From Chondrus crispus (taxonomy: Eukaryota > Rhodophyta > Florideophyceae > Gigartinales > Gigartinaceae), in NCBI RefSeq assembly GCF_000350225.1, contig NW_005179005.1, positions 1-64,000 of the forward strand: a stretch of 64,000 nt of DNA, written 5' to 3'. The number at the start of each line of letters is the position of its first letter. Position 1 is the first letter of the stretch. The translations under genes and the position numbers were made by a program. The notes below the pieces were generated by a model. The model was not told where the DNA came from. It made no database searches and saw only the letters and a program-made list of their open reading frames with translations. Positions 30,286 to 39,954 of this stretch are shown in pieces.

Positions 30286-32035
30286 CTATGAATCACTGTT
30301 GCCACAAGAATCACTTGAGTGGTAATCAGAAGAAGAGCTCGAGACCGAATTCTCCTTCGGAGGCTCCGAGTTACCGTGCGGGCCAGTCTGCGGAGAGATG
30401 CTCTCCGCGGAGAGCCCGTCTTGAAAGTGAGGGGTAAAGGACGGATTCCTGTGAACTGAATCCAGCAGCTTCTGGCCTCTAGGAACGAAGTATAGATGAT
30501 AGCGAACTACGTGACCATCCTTCTTCGCAGAGCCAAGTCCAATCTGAGACGTCGCACCGGGTGATATGCTATCCTCGTACGAAGCACCACCATGTGGGAG
30601 ATCTCCTCTTCCACTGAAGACAGAGTTCGGTGGAACGTGGACCTTCTTCCCCTGCACACCCATGGAAATGTGTCTCTGGGCTATTGAATTCTTCACTGTG
30701 AAGTGATGAGAGAACGGACAAACCCAAAGGAGGAATCCATTTTCACCAGCACAAATAAAGAAGTATCCAGGATTCCTTGCGTATTCCAGGTTTCCATTCT
30801 TAGATTTCCAACGCCAAAGTCTGTATGGAGGGACTGCCGAGGACAACCTTTCCCTGTCAGCAAGAAGCGACCCCCAGACTTCGGGACAACCACCTCCGAA
30901 GAGCCCTTTTCAGGGTCCACGAGTCGAAGTGCAGCAGCAATTTGGGCCAGGTGGACGTCCATCATAGCACGCTTCCTTGCCACCCACACTGTATCGGCAT
31001 TCTGTTCGACCTCGGACGAAACCCCTGCTAGCGTGGTGATGTAGCGTCCGATGCCCTTATTTCGGTGTTTTCTATCTGTCTCGGGATCGACGTTGAAGAT
31101 GGGGCTCCACACTTTGCGATTTGCTTCATCCTCCATCGCATCTTCGCCAGGGAATATTTCTTCGTAGTATTCTATCATCTCTTCGATGACGTCCCCTCCA
31201 TGGAGAGGGGCTTCGAAAGCGAGGTTGGATGGCACACCACTGTCACTTCCGAAACCTTCAAGAATGACGAAGCCCTTCTCCCGCAGCTCAGTCGCCTTGG
31301 CCAGGAAGTATTCATTAGCGACGTTGTCTAATTCCATGGCTGCGGCTCAAAGAGCCTGTTCCTCCTTGTACTTCAGGGCCGTATTAGGACTCGGACCGGT
31401 GGACGGCAGTGCTTTCATGAACACATTGGACTTCGTCGACCCGAGTTCTTTGTGGCGCATAGCCGCGGCGTGATAGTAAACGGGATGATGAATTCGCACC
31501 AAGTCCATCCTTTCGACCAGGCAATTCGCTCGGTGACTAACCGGTATGCACAAAGAACGAAGCCAAGGAGTTTGATGCGTTATTGGATTCCCTTTCGGCC
31601 ACTGACTCGGCGGAAGTAAGGCGTAGTTAACCCAATCCGGGTTCTTCGAAACATTCCATACGGCAGATTCGTGTGCCCCGATCGGGAGTAGACCTGGAAG
31701 AATGTCATCGAACTCCCCGACGTCATCTTCCCTTGCCACATCACTTTCGACAGCGGGCGGTAAAGCCGGTATCCTCAATTCCTCTTCCTTCTCTTCAAAG
31801 GCAGTGTTGAGGACACGGATGTTCATAGTTGACTGGATAGCATCTTCCTGGCCTCGCTTTCTCTTTCCTGTTTTCTTCAAAGGCAGCTGCAGGGAAACAG
31901 TCAATGGATTAGTTTTAATTCTTTGGCGAATCCCTCTCCGAACTGTTACAGATGAGGCCTGTGAGGAGGACCCTGGCCCTTGCGCGTGACGAGGCGGTTG
32001 GGACGTATCAGCTTGAGACGTAGTCGTTTGAGGTA
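30286..32035 (-). pseudogene. 2-oxoglutarate/Fe(II) oxygenase-like gene, broken
   Basis: A frame open from about 32030 encodes a basic, Ser/Gln-rich N-terminus, then an acidic linker. It continues through an in-frame TGA (31347-31349) into MELDNVANEYFLAKATE. A one-base shift near 30800 moves it to the frame ending at 30286. Joined, the catalytic fold shows H-T-D in SLHTDFG, a distal His in DLPHGGASYED and an Arg in VVRYHLYFVPRG, the HxD...H...R pattern of this superfamily, followed by a Ser-rich tail. Substrate is unknown; no DNA- or protein-hydroxylase subgroup could be assigned. It is co-oriented with the coiled-coil and ParB-like genes upstream. Confidence 0.5.
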
Positions 32036-32047
32036 CTTGGCGTGAAG

Positions 32048-32425
32048 TTAGATAGGCGCGTCAGCTCGCTTAGAAAGCTCCTTAGGTGGAGCTAGAGCTT
32101 TCACGAGCTTTTTGCGGAGTATATTGAGACGCTTGTCTTCGTCAAAACGCTGCCCAACTTCATTAACTCCACTCCTGAAACTCTTCATCTGCCTTGCCAC
32201 AAAGTCATCAATCCGCATCTTGATGTTTCTGCCGACCTCAATCCCCATTTCCAAGACGCTTTGCAACTCCTTCTCGTATGTGTTGGCAATGGTGCAAAGC
32301 TCCTCATAAATTTCAGCAAAGGTTTCAAAGAAAGCATTCTCGTACTCAGTGAAAGCACCGCCCTTCTTTCTCCTTTTCTTCTGACGCTTGAAGTTCATCG
32401 GTTTGTCCGTCTCCACCTCGCGCAA
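32048..32425 (-). CDS. small basic coiled-coil protein
   Basis: The 125-codon ORF has a cluster of Lys/Arg (KRQKKRRKKGG), then a long amphipathic helix (YENAFFETFAEIYEELCTIANTYEKELQSVLE) and a basic C-terminal helix. The first ATG may be the internal MNFKRQKK. It overlaps the C-terminal tail of the ParB-like ORF by about 30 bases, and the oxygenase-like frame begins right after it. Function unknown; nucleic-acid binding would be a guess from charge. Confidence 0.45.
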   Translation of the reverse strand: MREVETDKPMNFKRQKKRRKKGGAFTEYENAFFETFAEIYEELCTIANTYEKELQSVLEMGIEVGRNIKMRIDDFVARQMKSFRSGVNEVGQRFDEDKRLNILRKKLVKALAPPKELSKRADAPI

Positions 32426-34060
32426 GAAGACAACGACACAAGAAATACCAAGAAGATGCCAGAACTATGCAGGGTGAGAAGCCGACGGTTGCTGAGGTGC
32501 GTGATACCGATAGTCCTGGTCGTATCGCAGAGGCTTTTGATGGTGTCGTAGTCGATATCGTACTCCACAAGTCGTAGTGCCAAGTGCGCATATCGAGAGT
32601 ACTGCTTAGCTCCCAGCATACCAAGTACTTTAAGCTTCATTAGCGCGCCTGTGACACCTGCGACAGTCATCACAGTACGCTGATTCTGCATATCCAACCG
32701 GTTCCTCATCATTCAAACAGCCGCTATAGTTGCGTGAATGGAATCTGTGAAGTTTGAGAACCGGATCTTCGACGAGGTGTCGTTGAGTAGAGCACCGATA
32801 CCTTGTTTTTCCAAATCTGAAACGGGTTTACCATCCTTCCTGTACCATGCCTGTGCATCGATCCATTCGAACTCCTTTTCCTTTTGCAAGTCAGTAGCCT
32901 TGGCCTTATTCATGCCGGTGACACGATGCTGACCGTCGCAAATTAGGGGTTCCATCATCAGCTCATCTAACCCATCGTCTCTCTGCCTCAACATCGTAGA
33001 GCGGTCGGAAACCATGTCTTCTGGCATGGCCACAGAGATTGCTCCAGCCGCTTTCAGCAGCCCGTTTTTGAGAAGGCTCTCTGTAATTGATTCAATTTGT
33101 CTTTCATCAACCTCCCGAAGAGTTTCTTCCATGATTCTGATGTTACTGACTAAGACCCGGACGTGATGCTGCCCGTACTTGCTCACATCCACTTCAGGGA
33201 TATCTGGGGCAAAAGATTCGTTTATTTCGATGCCGTTGTCGAGTGTAGCAACTCTCGTTTCCTTCACAAATCGGATGTCATCATCAACATTAACAACCCC
33301 CATTGGCGAACTGCTGTTGTCAGAGTCTCGTCCAGAAGAATCTGCACGAGGTGATTTCGGTGCATCTGCTTCCATTCCGATTCTTCCACATGCATCTGAA
33401 ACGACGGCTGAAACGATGTGTTTCGCCGGGTCCGATTGTTGCTCTTCACCTTTGAATAAACTTAATCTCTTTCGAACGGACATAGGGGTCTGAGCAGTCT
33501 TTTCAACATTAGAGGTTTTCTTGGTAGTGGGAGTGGAGACCATTCTCTCCATTTCCGACACAACCCCCTTGGCCATCATGAAATTGTCCCAAGGGTATCG
33601 CGCCCATATGTAGACAATCTCTCCACGTGTCTTGGGACAGTGTTGCTCCTCATTGGCCGGGAACGGGTACGGATAGGGGATTTTCTTACGGGTGTCGTCT
33701 ATATGGACTTTGTAAACCAGAACGAGGTATTGCGAACCTTTCTCCCAGTCCCCGATGTCTGCAAGGTCGAAAGTTCGGGGCGGCATCTGGCTCTCGGCAC
33801 CGAGGGTGATATGCGCAGGTCCCACTCGAACTAGAGCACCGAACTCTTCATGCCCCTCCGGCGTTGCCTGACCTCGTTTGATTTTGAAGTCATGGGCAAA
33901 GAGGGTCACTTCTGCATCGGCTACAAGTCCCTTGGACTGAAGTTCTTCAAACAATTTTTCCAGTTGCACGGCTAGAACCACGCACACGGCCACGGCCACG
34001 GCCACGACCTCTTCGTTCCTTTCTAATTCCGCACTTGGGTGTAGGCATTGTAAAAACCTT
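32395..34060 (-). pseudogene. ParB-like (DGQHR) domain protein, in-frame stop
   Basis: The coding-like part starts near EEVVAVAVAV and runs to a TGA at 32713-32715, then continues in frame (MMRNRLDMQNQR...) to 32395. The C-terminal third has the ParB/sulfiredoxin-fold layout. A strand-helix block (HVRVLVSNIRIMEETLREVDERQIESITESLLKNGLL) is followed by PLICDGQHRVTGMNKA, the nucleotide-binding DGxHR motif, then helices. The N-terminal half (VTLFAHDFKIKRGQ, YIWARYPWDNF) is unassigned. The true start is lost; the 5' end abuts the assembly gap and element C. ParB-like proteins bind or hydrolyse nucleotides, but the role here is unknown. Confidence 0.5.
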
Positions 34061-34318
34061 GATTTATAACTTGTGATACTTCGATGGGGACAGGAACGGA
34101 TAACAGTAAGAGGAGCGGAACAAAGGTGCAGACTTATGTAGAGAACGAAAAGACGTTGTGCGCGATTGTCGATTAGGTTTCTTAAACGGACGGCAAGAGA
34201 AGGAGTAATCCAGTAAAGCAACCGCTTAGGTCTTCTAGGTTTCCACTTGAGGTTTCCATGCGATATTTCCACTTGACGGCTACTCCAACCCACGGTGACG
34301 CCGCTTCGCCTCGCTCGG

Positions 34319-34418
34319 NNNNNNNNNNNNNNNNNNNNNNNNNNNNNNNNNNNNNNNNNNNNNNNNNNNNNNNNNNNNNNNNNNNNNNNNNNNNNNNNNN
34401 NNNNNNNNNNNNNNNNNN
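34319..34418. other. assembly gap (100 N)
   Basis: A run of exactly 100 N, probably a gap of unknown true size. The bases on both sides are inverted copies of each other (TTCGCCTCGCTCGG before, CCGAGCGAGGCGAA after). Most of element C must lie in or be missing from this gap. Confidence 0.95.
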
Positions 34419-34795
34419 GACGGTCCGAGCGAGGCGAAACGGGAGTCTTCGACGAGCACTATCCGCGAGTGTAACTCGTCGATCAGTGCTCGGAGATTCT
34501 CTAAGGACTGCGTCACTCTATCGAACCTCCCTTCGCGCAGGAAGCGGAGTTCGGCCATACATCGAGAGTATACATGGTCCGATACTTCGATGCGAAGGGA
34601 AGTACGGACTTCCTCGATGTATTTGGCTATGCGGTCGAACATCGCCGCCGCTTTTTCTTCGGAGGATCCGAGCGACGGTTCGCGGTCACGAGGACCTGCG
34701 TCGCCGTCGCCCGACGGGGCGGATGGGGACTGCACAGCGGCAAGACTCAGATGCGCCGCTTCGGAGCGGATCGAGGGCTCGAGCTCTTGGCTCAT
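34419..34795 (-). CDS. element C Gag N-terminus, partial
   Basis: From ATG at 34795 (MSQELEPSIRSEAAH) the frame gives a Ser/Pro/Asp-rich head, then a coiled coil (MFDRIAKYIEEVRTSLRIEV, RFDRVTQSLENLRALIDELHSR) that runs into the gap. The layout resembles the gag N-terminal ORF of element A. The frame is also open upstream into the LTR. Confidence 0.6.
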
Positions 34796-34875
34796 CTCGA
34801 CGCGATCGGTTCGCGGAGGGAAGCGGAAGTCCTCTCGGAGATCGGACTCCAGGGTCTTCCAGGTCGGGAGACCAC

Positions 34876-35483
34876 TGTAGCATAAACACCCCCGCGGAGA
34901 GGGGTGTATGCGTACAGTCCTATACACCTCGGATCGCTGAGAACGGGATGAAGCACAACTCACACACGGGACCGGGTGCGGGCCCTGGTAGCAGTGTGGT
35001 AGAGCGCGGTCGGGTCGGACGCGCGCACGCGCGAGCGGATCTACGCCTCGACGCCCCGGTGCGGTACTGGTAGACGATCTAGTACCGACGGGCGGAGGCG
35101 GATCCGGGCTCGCTCGCGTGCTGGCACGTCCTTGCCCGCGCGATCCCTTGCCTAGAACGGACTACAGTAGGCCGGTCGTTCTAGTAGAGTAAGCGGCAGA
35201 GCTGACCTAGACGGAGAGTTGTGGACAAGCTCGTGCTTGTCCTTTTCCTCCGTCGTCGGTCGCTCGCGTATTTAATGTACAAAGTATTCTATCATAACAC
35301 TACAGTACCGATGTACTGTAGGGGGCTACTGTAGTGCGGGTCAGCCTGCACTGTAGCGCTGTCAGGCATCGGGCTGACAGTGCACGTGCGTGTCGCGCAC
35401 ACGTGTGGGTCCGTACTTTGGAGCTCGGGCTCTACAGTGCGGGATCCAATCTAGATCTAAATCTAGTTTGCCGTTATACCACA
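34876..35483 (-). repeat. element C 5' LTR, 608 bp
   Basis: This is an inverted copy of 25987-26594 with about 14 substitutions and no length difference. On the minus strand it starts TGTGGTATAACGG and ends TATGCTACA, then comes the primer site. It is rich in CTACAGT/ACTGTAG motifs (35300-35370). Confidence 0.9.
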
Positions 35484-36282
35484 CTTATGGAGCCCGGCCT
35501 CAGCCAAAAAGGTTTCTCAGCAGTTTTCAGCTTCCCGCGGATGTTCGGGTGTACCATTTCGAGTGACTTCGTCCCAATACTCGGGTTGTTCATTGCATTT
35601 GCAATCAAGCTCTTTCCCCAAGCCTTTCGAAGGACCAGATACTGACGAATTTGCTTCGTACCCAGCAGCTCCTGGGTTTTCTCCTCGCTTGGGTCCCTTT
35701 TCCACAAAAGGACCAAGTAAAAGTCTGAACCCCAACACTTCAGAACTATTGACGTCCAAGAGAAGCTTCTCAGATTGTGAGTCACGACTCCCACCTACAA
35801 AATATTCCTTCGCTTCCTTTCTCTGAGGAAGAACTCTCATGGTGCAATTTATCAGCGCTCTTGTAAAGATAATTCACATGAATTTCCCTGCAAATATGTC
35901 CTCCATAGGCCTGAGAAGGTCGATCAAAGAGGCCTTCTCGGCTGCTTTTCCCGTCTTCGGCAGTGCGGAATTCAGAAGAACAATGTTGACGGCGTCCTGT
36001 CAGCGTGATAACGTCCTCTCTAAAGTTGAGACACGAGAAGATACAGCCTTGATTGTACCAAGAATTTCTCTCTTTTCAATGGCAAGCTGCTTCTCCAAAC
36101 GAGCATGCAGTTCCCGCATGACTCGAAGTACTCCGTGGTTAGAGTCTTCCTCAAATTCTCGAGAGAAATGGGAGCCTCGTGGCTGACTCGGCAAGGAACC
36201 TGCCACGGACTCACGACGAGTGGGAACGATGACGTCTTCCACAACTTAAGTTTGGGCGACTTCGTCCATCTCTGCTGCACTA
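35484..36282 (-). pseudogene. middle part of the split host gene
   Basis: Continuing from 39007 across the pogo insertion, one frame reads QASAAEMDEVAQT, then TAA (36246-36248), VVEDVIVPTRRES and a coiled-coil segment (MRELHARLEKQLAIEKREIL). After TGA (36000-36002) come QDAVNIVLLNSALPK and a further TGA (35874-35876). A frameshift near 35700 leads to EEKTQELLGTKQIRQYLV and KPFWLRPGSI at the LTR C edge. Three nonsense codons and one shift mark a dead gene. It continues at 26595 on the plus strand. Confidence 0.55.
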
Positions 36283-36306
36283 CACCGAGTTACTGTCATT
36301 AGTGTC
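36283..36306 (+). repeat. pogo-like left terminal inverted repeat
   Basis: CACCG then AGTTACTGTCATTAGTG; the preceding bases 36281-36282 are TA. Confidence 0.88.
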
Positions 36307-36484
36307 ACCTACAGTATTTTTCAGGGAACATTTTTGAGGTAACTTACATGATTTACTGTCGGTGACAGTATTCCCCTGGTGACACTGTTTTACGTCTGTT
36401 TCTAATTATTGTTGGTGACTCTAATTTCAAATTTCAAATTAGCGTCACTGGCAGCAACTGCCGGAACTGCTACACTCTACTACA

Positions 36485-38158
36485 TCATTGATTGTGATCA
36501 TGTACATGGATGTCCACAGTTCCAGGTACAACTGGTTCTCCGTTGAAATGGTTCCGGTACTTGTTGATAATGTTCTGTAACTTCGGAAACAGCTGACGTT
36601 CCTCCCATAAACCATTCGTATTTAAAGCCATCCCTGTCCTCGCCATCGCCTTGCGAGAAAACGTCATACCCTCACTATCCTTTTGCTCATTTACCTCACG
36701 CACAGTAGCACTCCCGAGTCTCAGAAAAAAGGATTTCCTAGGATTGGCCAGCTTTCCAGAACCATCCGTCCACCTTCCCTCCATGATCATCTGCATTTTA
36801 AATGCCTCCTATCTCGTACACCATGCTCGCTTGATTTTTTGTATTACAAAAGAATCGCAAGGTTGAATCAAATGTGTAGCATTCTTAGGAAAGTATCTTA
36901 TTTCAGTATTCATTCCAATGGCAGCTTGGGAAAGTGAGACTGTGTTGTTATGGCCGCTACAGTTATCGACGTACAGTATGCGCTTTCGGCCACCTGGCAA
37001 TGCTCTAATAACACGTCGTTCTTGCATCCATTGATGCATTACCTGCGAATCCATCCAGCCTTTAGGTCCGCTACGGTAGGAGATACCTGGGACATTGTCA
37101 GGTACACCACGGATAGGATAACTCCGGCATTGATTTTTGAAAACCATAAACGGATTCTCGATTTTTGCCTCAACACCTCCACTGAGCCTTACCAACATAG
37201 TCATTCCCTCTCCTCCAGCTGCCACATCTGCATACTTAATTTCTTCATTTCCCATAAATCCCAGCGTGCGCCCGTTATCATAGTTGATCACAAAGTGTGT
37301 CTCATCAGCGTTGCTCACATCGCTTTCGTTTAGTGTGTCAGCGCGAAACTCACGACAAACCTGCCCGAGATGAAAAGAGACTTCCTTTTCTATGAAAGCC
37401 TCTTTGGCTGGGCTCGTCAACAGCTTTCCCGTATGGGCTCGACTCACAATACAAAAACGATCAGCAAATGTCTGAATCCATCGGGCATTTATCTTCATGA
37501 TTATGGGAACATCTGTGCGCGGATCCATAAAATTTTGAGAGTACGACGGGGATGTACTGTGTTTGATGAGGTGCACTGCCGGTGCACGAAGGTTCCGCAA
37601 AACAAACTTGACCCCCAATCTCCTCAAACGATCAAAATCTTCAACCAAATCCTTGTGTAAAGCCAAAACCCAGGCTTCTCTTTTACGTCCCCTACCAGAG
37701 CGTGCTTTAGTAAATACTCGCGTGAAACTGTTACGCGAAACATGCGTGATGGAGCATGTTTTGCCTTGTAACACCACCTTGCCTTCTTTATCGGTAAAAT
37801 CTGACCTCGACTTCCAAAGGCGGCTTGCCCGTACAAGGTTTGCGTTTCGGGTTCCGCGAAAAAGACCCGGGAATTCGGCAACGGCTTTAGATGCGATACA
37901 TGTTTCCCCGTCTGTCCGTACAGCCTGAAGCATCCATTTAACGATAGTCAATCGTTGCGACAGCGTCAAAACGCGCTGCAAGCTACGCTTTTTTGTCGTG
38001 TCTGTAGTTGGAACTTCGTTCCTGTTGATTACAGATGCATTTGATGCATCTGTATTTGTCCCCGGGTTCGTGGTCGTCGAATGGCCTTGGTGCAATTTGC
38101 CATTGCGAAGCTTTGCGCTCTCGAGAGCGGCAATAATAGGGGAAGCCGATGCCGGCAT
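36485..38158 (-). pseudogene. pogo-like DDE transposase, one in-frame stop
   Basis: From ATG at 38158 the protein has a helix-turn-helix-like N-terminal region (SLQRVLTLSQRLTIVKWMLQ) and a DDE_1 core. The core has Asp in SNADETHF, Asp in ILYVDNCSGH and Asp in LIQPCDSFVI. A TAG at 36807-36809 follows IKRAWCTR. The same frame continues (EAFKMQMIMEGRW...) to 36485, giving the usual C-terminal tail. The stop falls after the last catalytic residue, so a truncated protein retains the triad, but the missing tail makes activity doubtful. Confidence 0.85.
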
Positions 38159-38159
38159 T

Positions 38160-38690
38160 GGGAGGAGGGGGAATGAAGCGAAGGTGGTGGGAGGAGGGAG
38201 AGGGAAGTAAAAGTGGTGGGAGGAGGGAGATGGACTTGAACGGAGGGGAGGAACATGAAGTTGTTGGGAGGAGGGAGAGAGACGTGGTCGGAGGGGGAGA
38301 GACTTGAAAGTGCTGGGAGGAGAGAAAGGGACTTGAAGGTGGCGGGAGGAGAGAGAAGGACGTGAACATTGTGGGAGAGAGGAGAGGGTCTTGAACGTGG
38401 TGGAAGGAGGGTGAGAGATGATGAAAGTGGTGGGAAGAGGGGAGCGACGTGAACGTGGTGGGAGGATGGTGATGAACGTGAACGTGGTGGGAGGAGGGGG
38501 AGCGACGTGAACGTGATGGGAAGAGAGCGATGGATGATGAAAGTGGTGGGAAGAGGGGGAGCGACGTGAACGTGGTGGGTGGATGGCGATGGACGTGAGG
38601 GTGGTGGGAGGAGGGGGAGCGACGTGAACGTGGTGGGAGGAGGGGGAAGGATGTGATCGTGGTGGGAGGAGGGAGAGGGACGCGAAAGCG
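38160..38690. repeat. purine-rich minisatellite inside the pogo-like element
   Basis: Imperfect repeats of ~30-42 bp built from GTGGTGGGAGGAGGG and GAGCGACGTGAACGTG occupy the space between the transposase start and the right terminus. The strand asymmetry (nearly all purines on plus) is marked. Long Pro/Ser/Thr ORFs on the minus strand here are products of the repeat. Confidence 0.85.
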
Positions 38691-38982
38691 GTGTCGCGAA
38701 TTGAGATCTGGTATCTTTTTCGATCTAATGCCTTTTTTGCTGGTTGGTGATGTTTCGTGCAAATTGTAAAACCATGCAGTATTTCGGTCGCAGACGCAAC
38801 ATGTACTGTAAACTTTTGCGTATTGTGAGCTCAACAGATCTGTCGCCACGTTCCGGATTTTTCGTGGCAATACCGTGACACCCGTTTGGAGGAATTGTGA
38901 CACTAATTTCAATTGGCCGTTTTTCAAATCACCGTTTTAGTGTCAGTGTCACTATTTCGCGTTGTTACTCTAATTTATTGGT

Positions 38983-39006
38983 TTCACTAATGACAGTAAC
39001 TGGGTG
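38983..39006 (-). repeat. pogo-like right terminal inverted repeat
   Basis: Read on the minus strand this gives CACCC then AGTTACTGTCATTAGTG; the following plus-strand bases 39007-39008 are TA. Confidence 0.88.
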
Positions 39007-39468
39007 TAGCCTGCACAATGTCGTCGAAGTCCTTCTCTGGCTCGCGTCCATGGAGCTCGAACAACTGACGCTTCGCCCGTTTGCGTTCTGGGTGTTCATC
39101 TTCCTCGCCTTGATCTCCATCCCCGAACAAACGGGAAAAGTCTTCAATCGGAGACGAGCCGATGCCGCGCTTGCGCTTGCCCGAACGCGAATGTGCTGCA
39201 TTGGACGGGCCGCTTCCCTGACTTCGAACGGGAAGCGAGCACGTGTCAGGTGGCGGACTGCCTCGGGGCGTCCTGACCGTATTACTTGAAACCCGACGGG
39301 ATTCCTGTCCAGCTGCCGCGGGAGTAGCTTTGGCCGCAACACGGGGGATGACCGGCGTTCCGCGGGAACCAGGGCTCCAGGCGCTCGGCTGTTAGACTTT
39401 CCAGATGAGCGACCTCGCTGATTGCCTGACGCAGCGGGTTTCTTCCCAGACCTTCTTCGCGGGGTCAT
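39007..39468 (-). pseudogene. 5' part of the split host gene
   Basis: ATG at 39468 starts MTPRRRSGKKPAASGN. A one-base shift near 39380 leads into a better frame. That frame is Ser/Arg-rich, then KRKRGIGSSPIEDFSRLFGDGDQGEEDEHPERKRAKRQLFELHGREPEKDFDDIVQ (given in full only by position, 39010-39180). Two basic clusters resemble nuclear localisation signals. The frame passes cleanly across the TA target of the pogo-like transposon into 36282. No family recognised. Confidence 0.55.
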
Positions 39469-39954
39469 GGCGCCTCAGTAGGAACACAGGATGAGCAAAG
39501 TCGGGAAGGAAAGGGAAACGGATGGAGAGAGAGGATTCGATGGATTGGGAAAACGTGAAAGGGTCCAAGCACGCGTCTGGTACTAGCGCAGGTAAGCATG
39601 AGCTTATTCTGGTTTGATCACGTGAAGGTTAAAAATATCACGGCCAAGCGCTGGTTTTGTAGGCAGCGAAATAGCACATCACTTTGCTACATCGAGGTAT
39701 CAAAAAACATTTCCGTTACAACTCTGACACTCCAACAAAACATTCTGGTTCAGTCACTGCCCGGAACCAGACACGCCCCTCATCCCCGTGCTGAATGAGA
39801 ACGGTTTAAAATTTGGCAAAAGATTGTTGCTCGCGATCCAATGAAGCACGGACCGCCGTTCATTGCTGGCAAAAATCCAGCATTTTTTGGCCCCAAAAAT
39901 AGCCACATCATTGCTTTTATTAAATTTATCACAAATTTGACCTTCCTGTGGCAA
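39469..39954. other. intergenic, upstream of the split gene
   Basis: No convincing coding frame. The ORFs at 39598-39798 and 39780-40019 have no domain. The right edge is the truncation point of copia D. Confidence 0.45.

Larger units (their letters stand above)
34419..35483 (-). mobile_element. element C, 5' LTR plus gag, cut by the gap
   Basis: A minus-strand LTR, primer site and gag N-terminus run into the N gap. The LTR matches element B; the primer site matches element A. The outer 5' flank read on the minus strand is ATAAG, the same five bases that flank the 3' LTR of element B. Confidence 0.8.
36283..39006 (-). mobile_element. pogo-like (Tc1/mariner superfamily) DNA transposon, 2724 bp
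   Basis: The ends are inverted repeats starting CACC[G/C] and sharing AGTTACTGTCATTAGTG, flanked on both sides by TA, the usual target duplication of this superfamily. It carries a DDE transposase on the minus strand. Subterminal TGTCAC/GTGACA motifs recur near both ends. It interrupts the host gene at 35484-39468; removing it plus one TA restores the frame there. Confidence 0.9.

Noticed and set aside
38158-38927. Pro/Ser/Thr-rich 314-codon ORF upstream of the transposase
   Set aside because: It is translation of the purine minisatellite; the transposase starts at the ATG at 38158.
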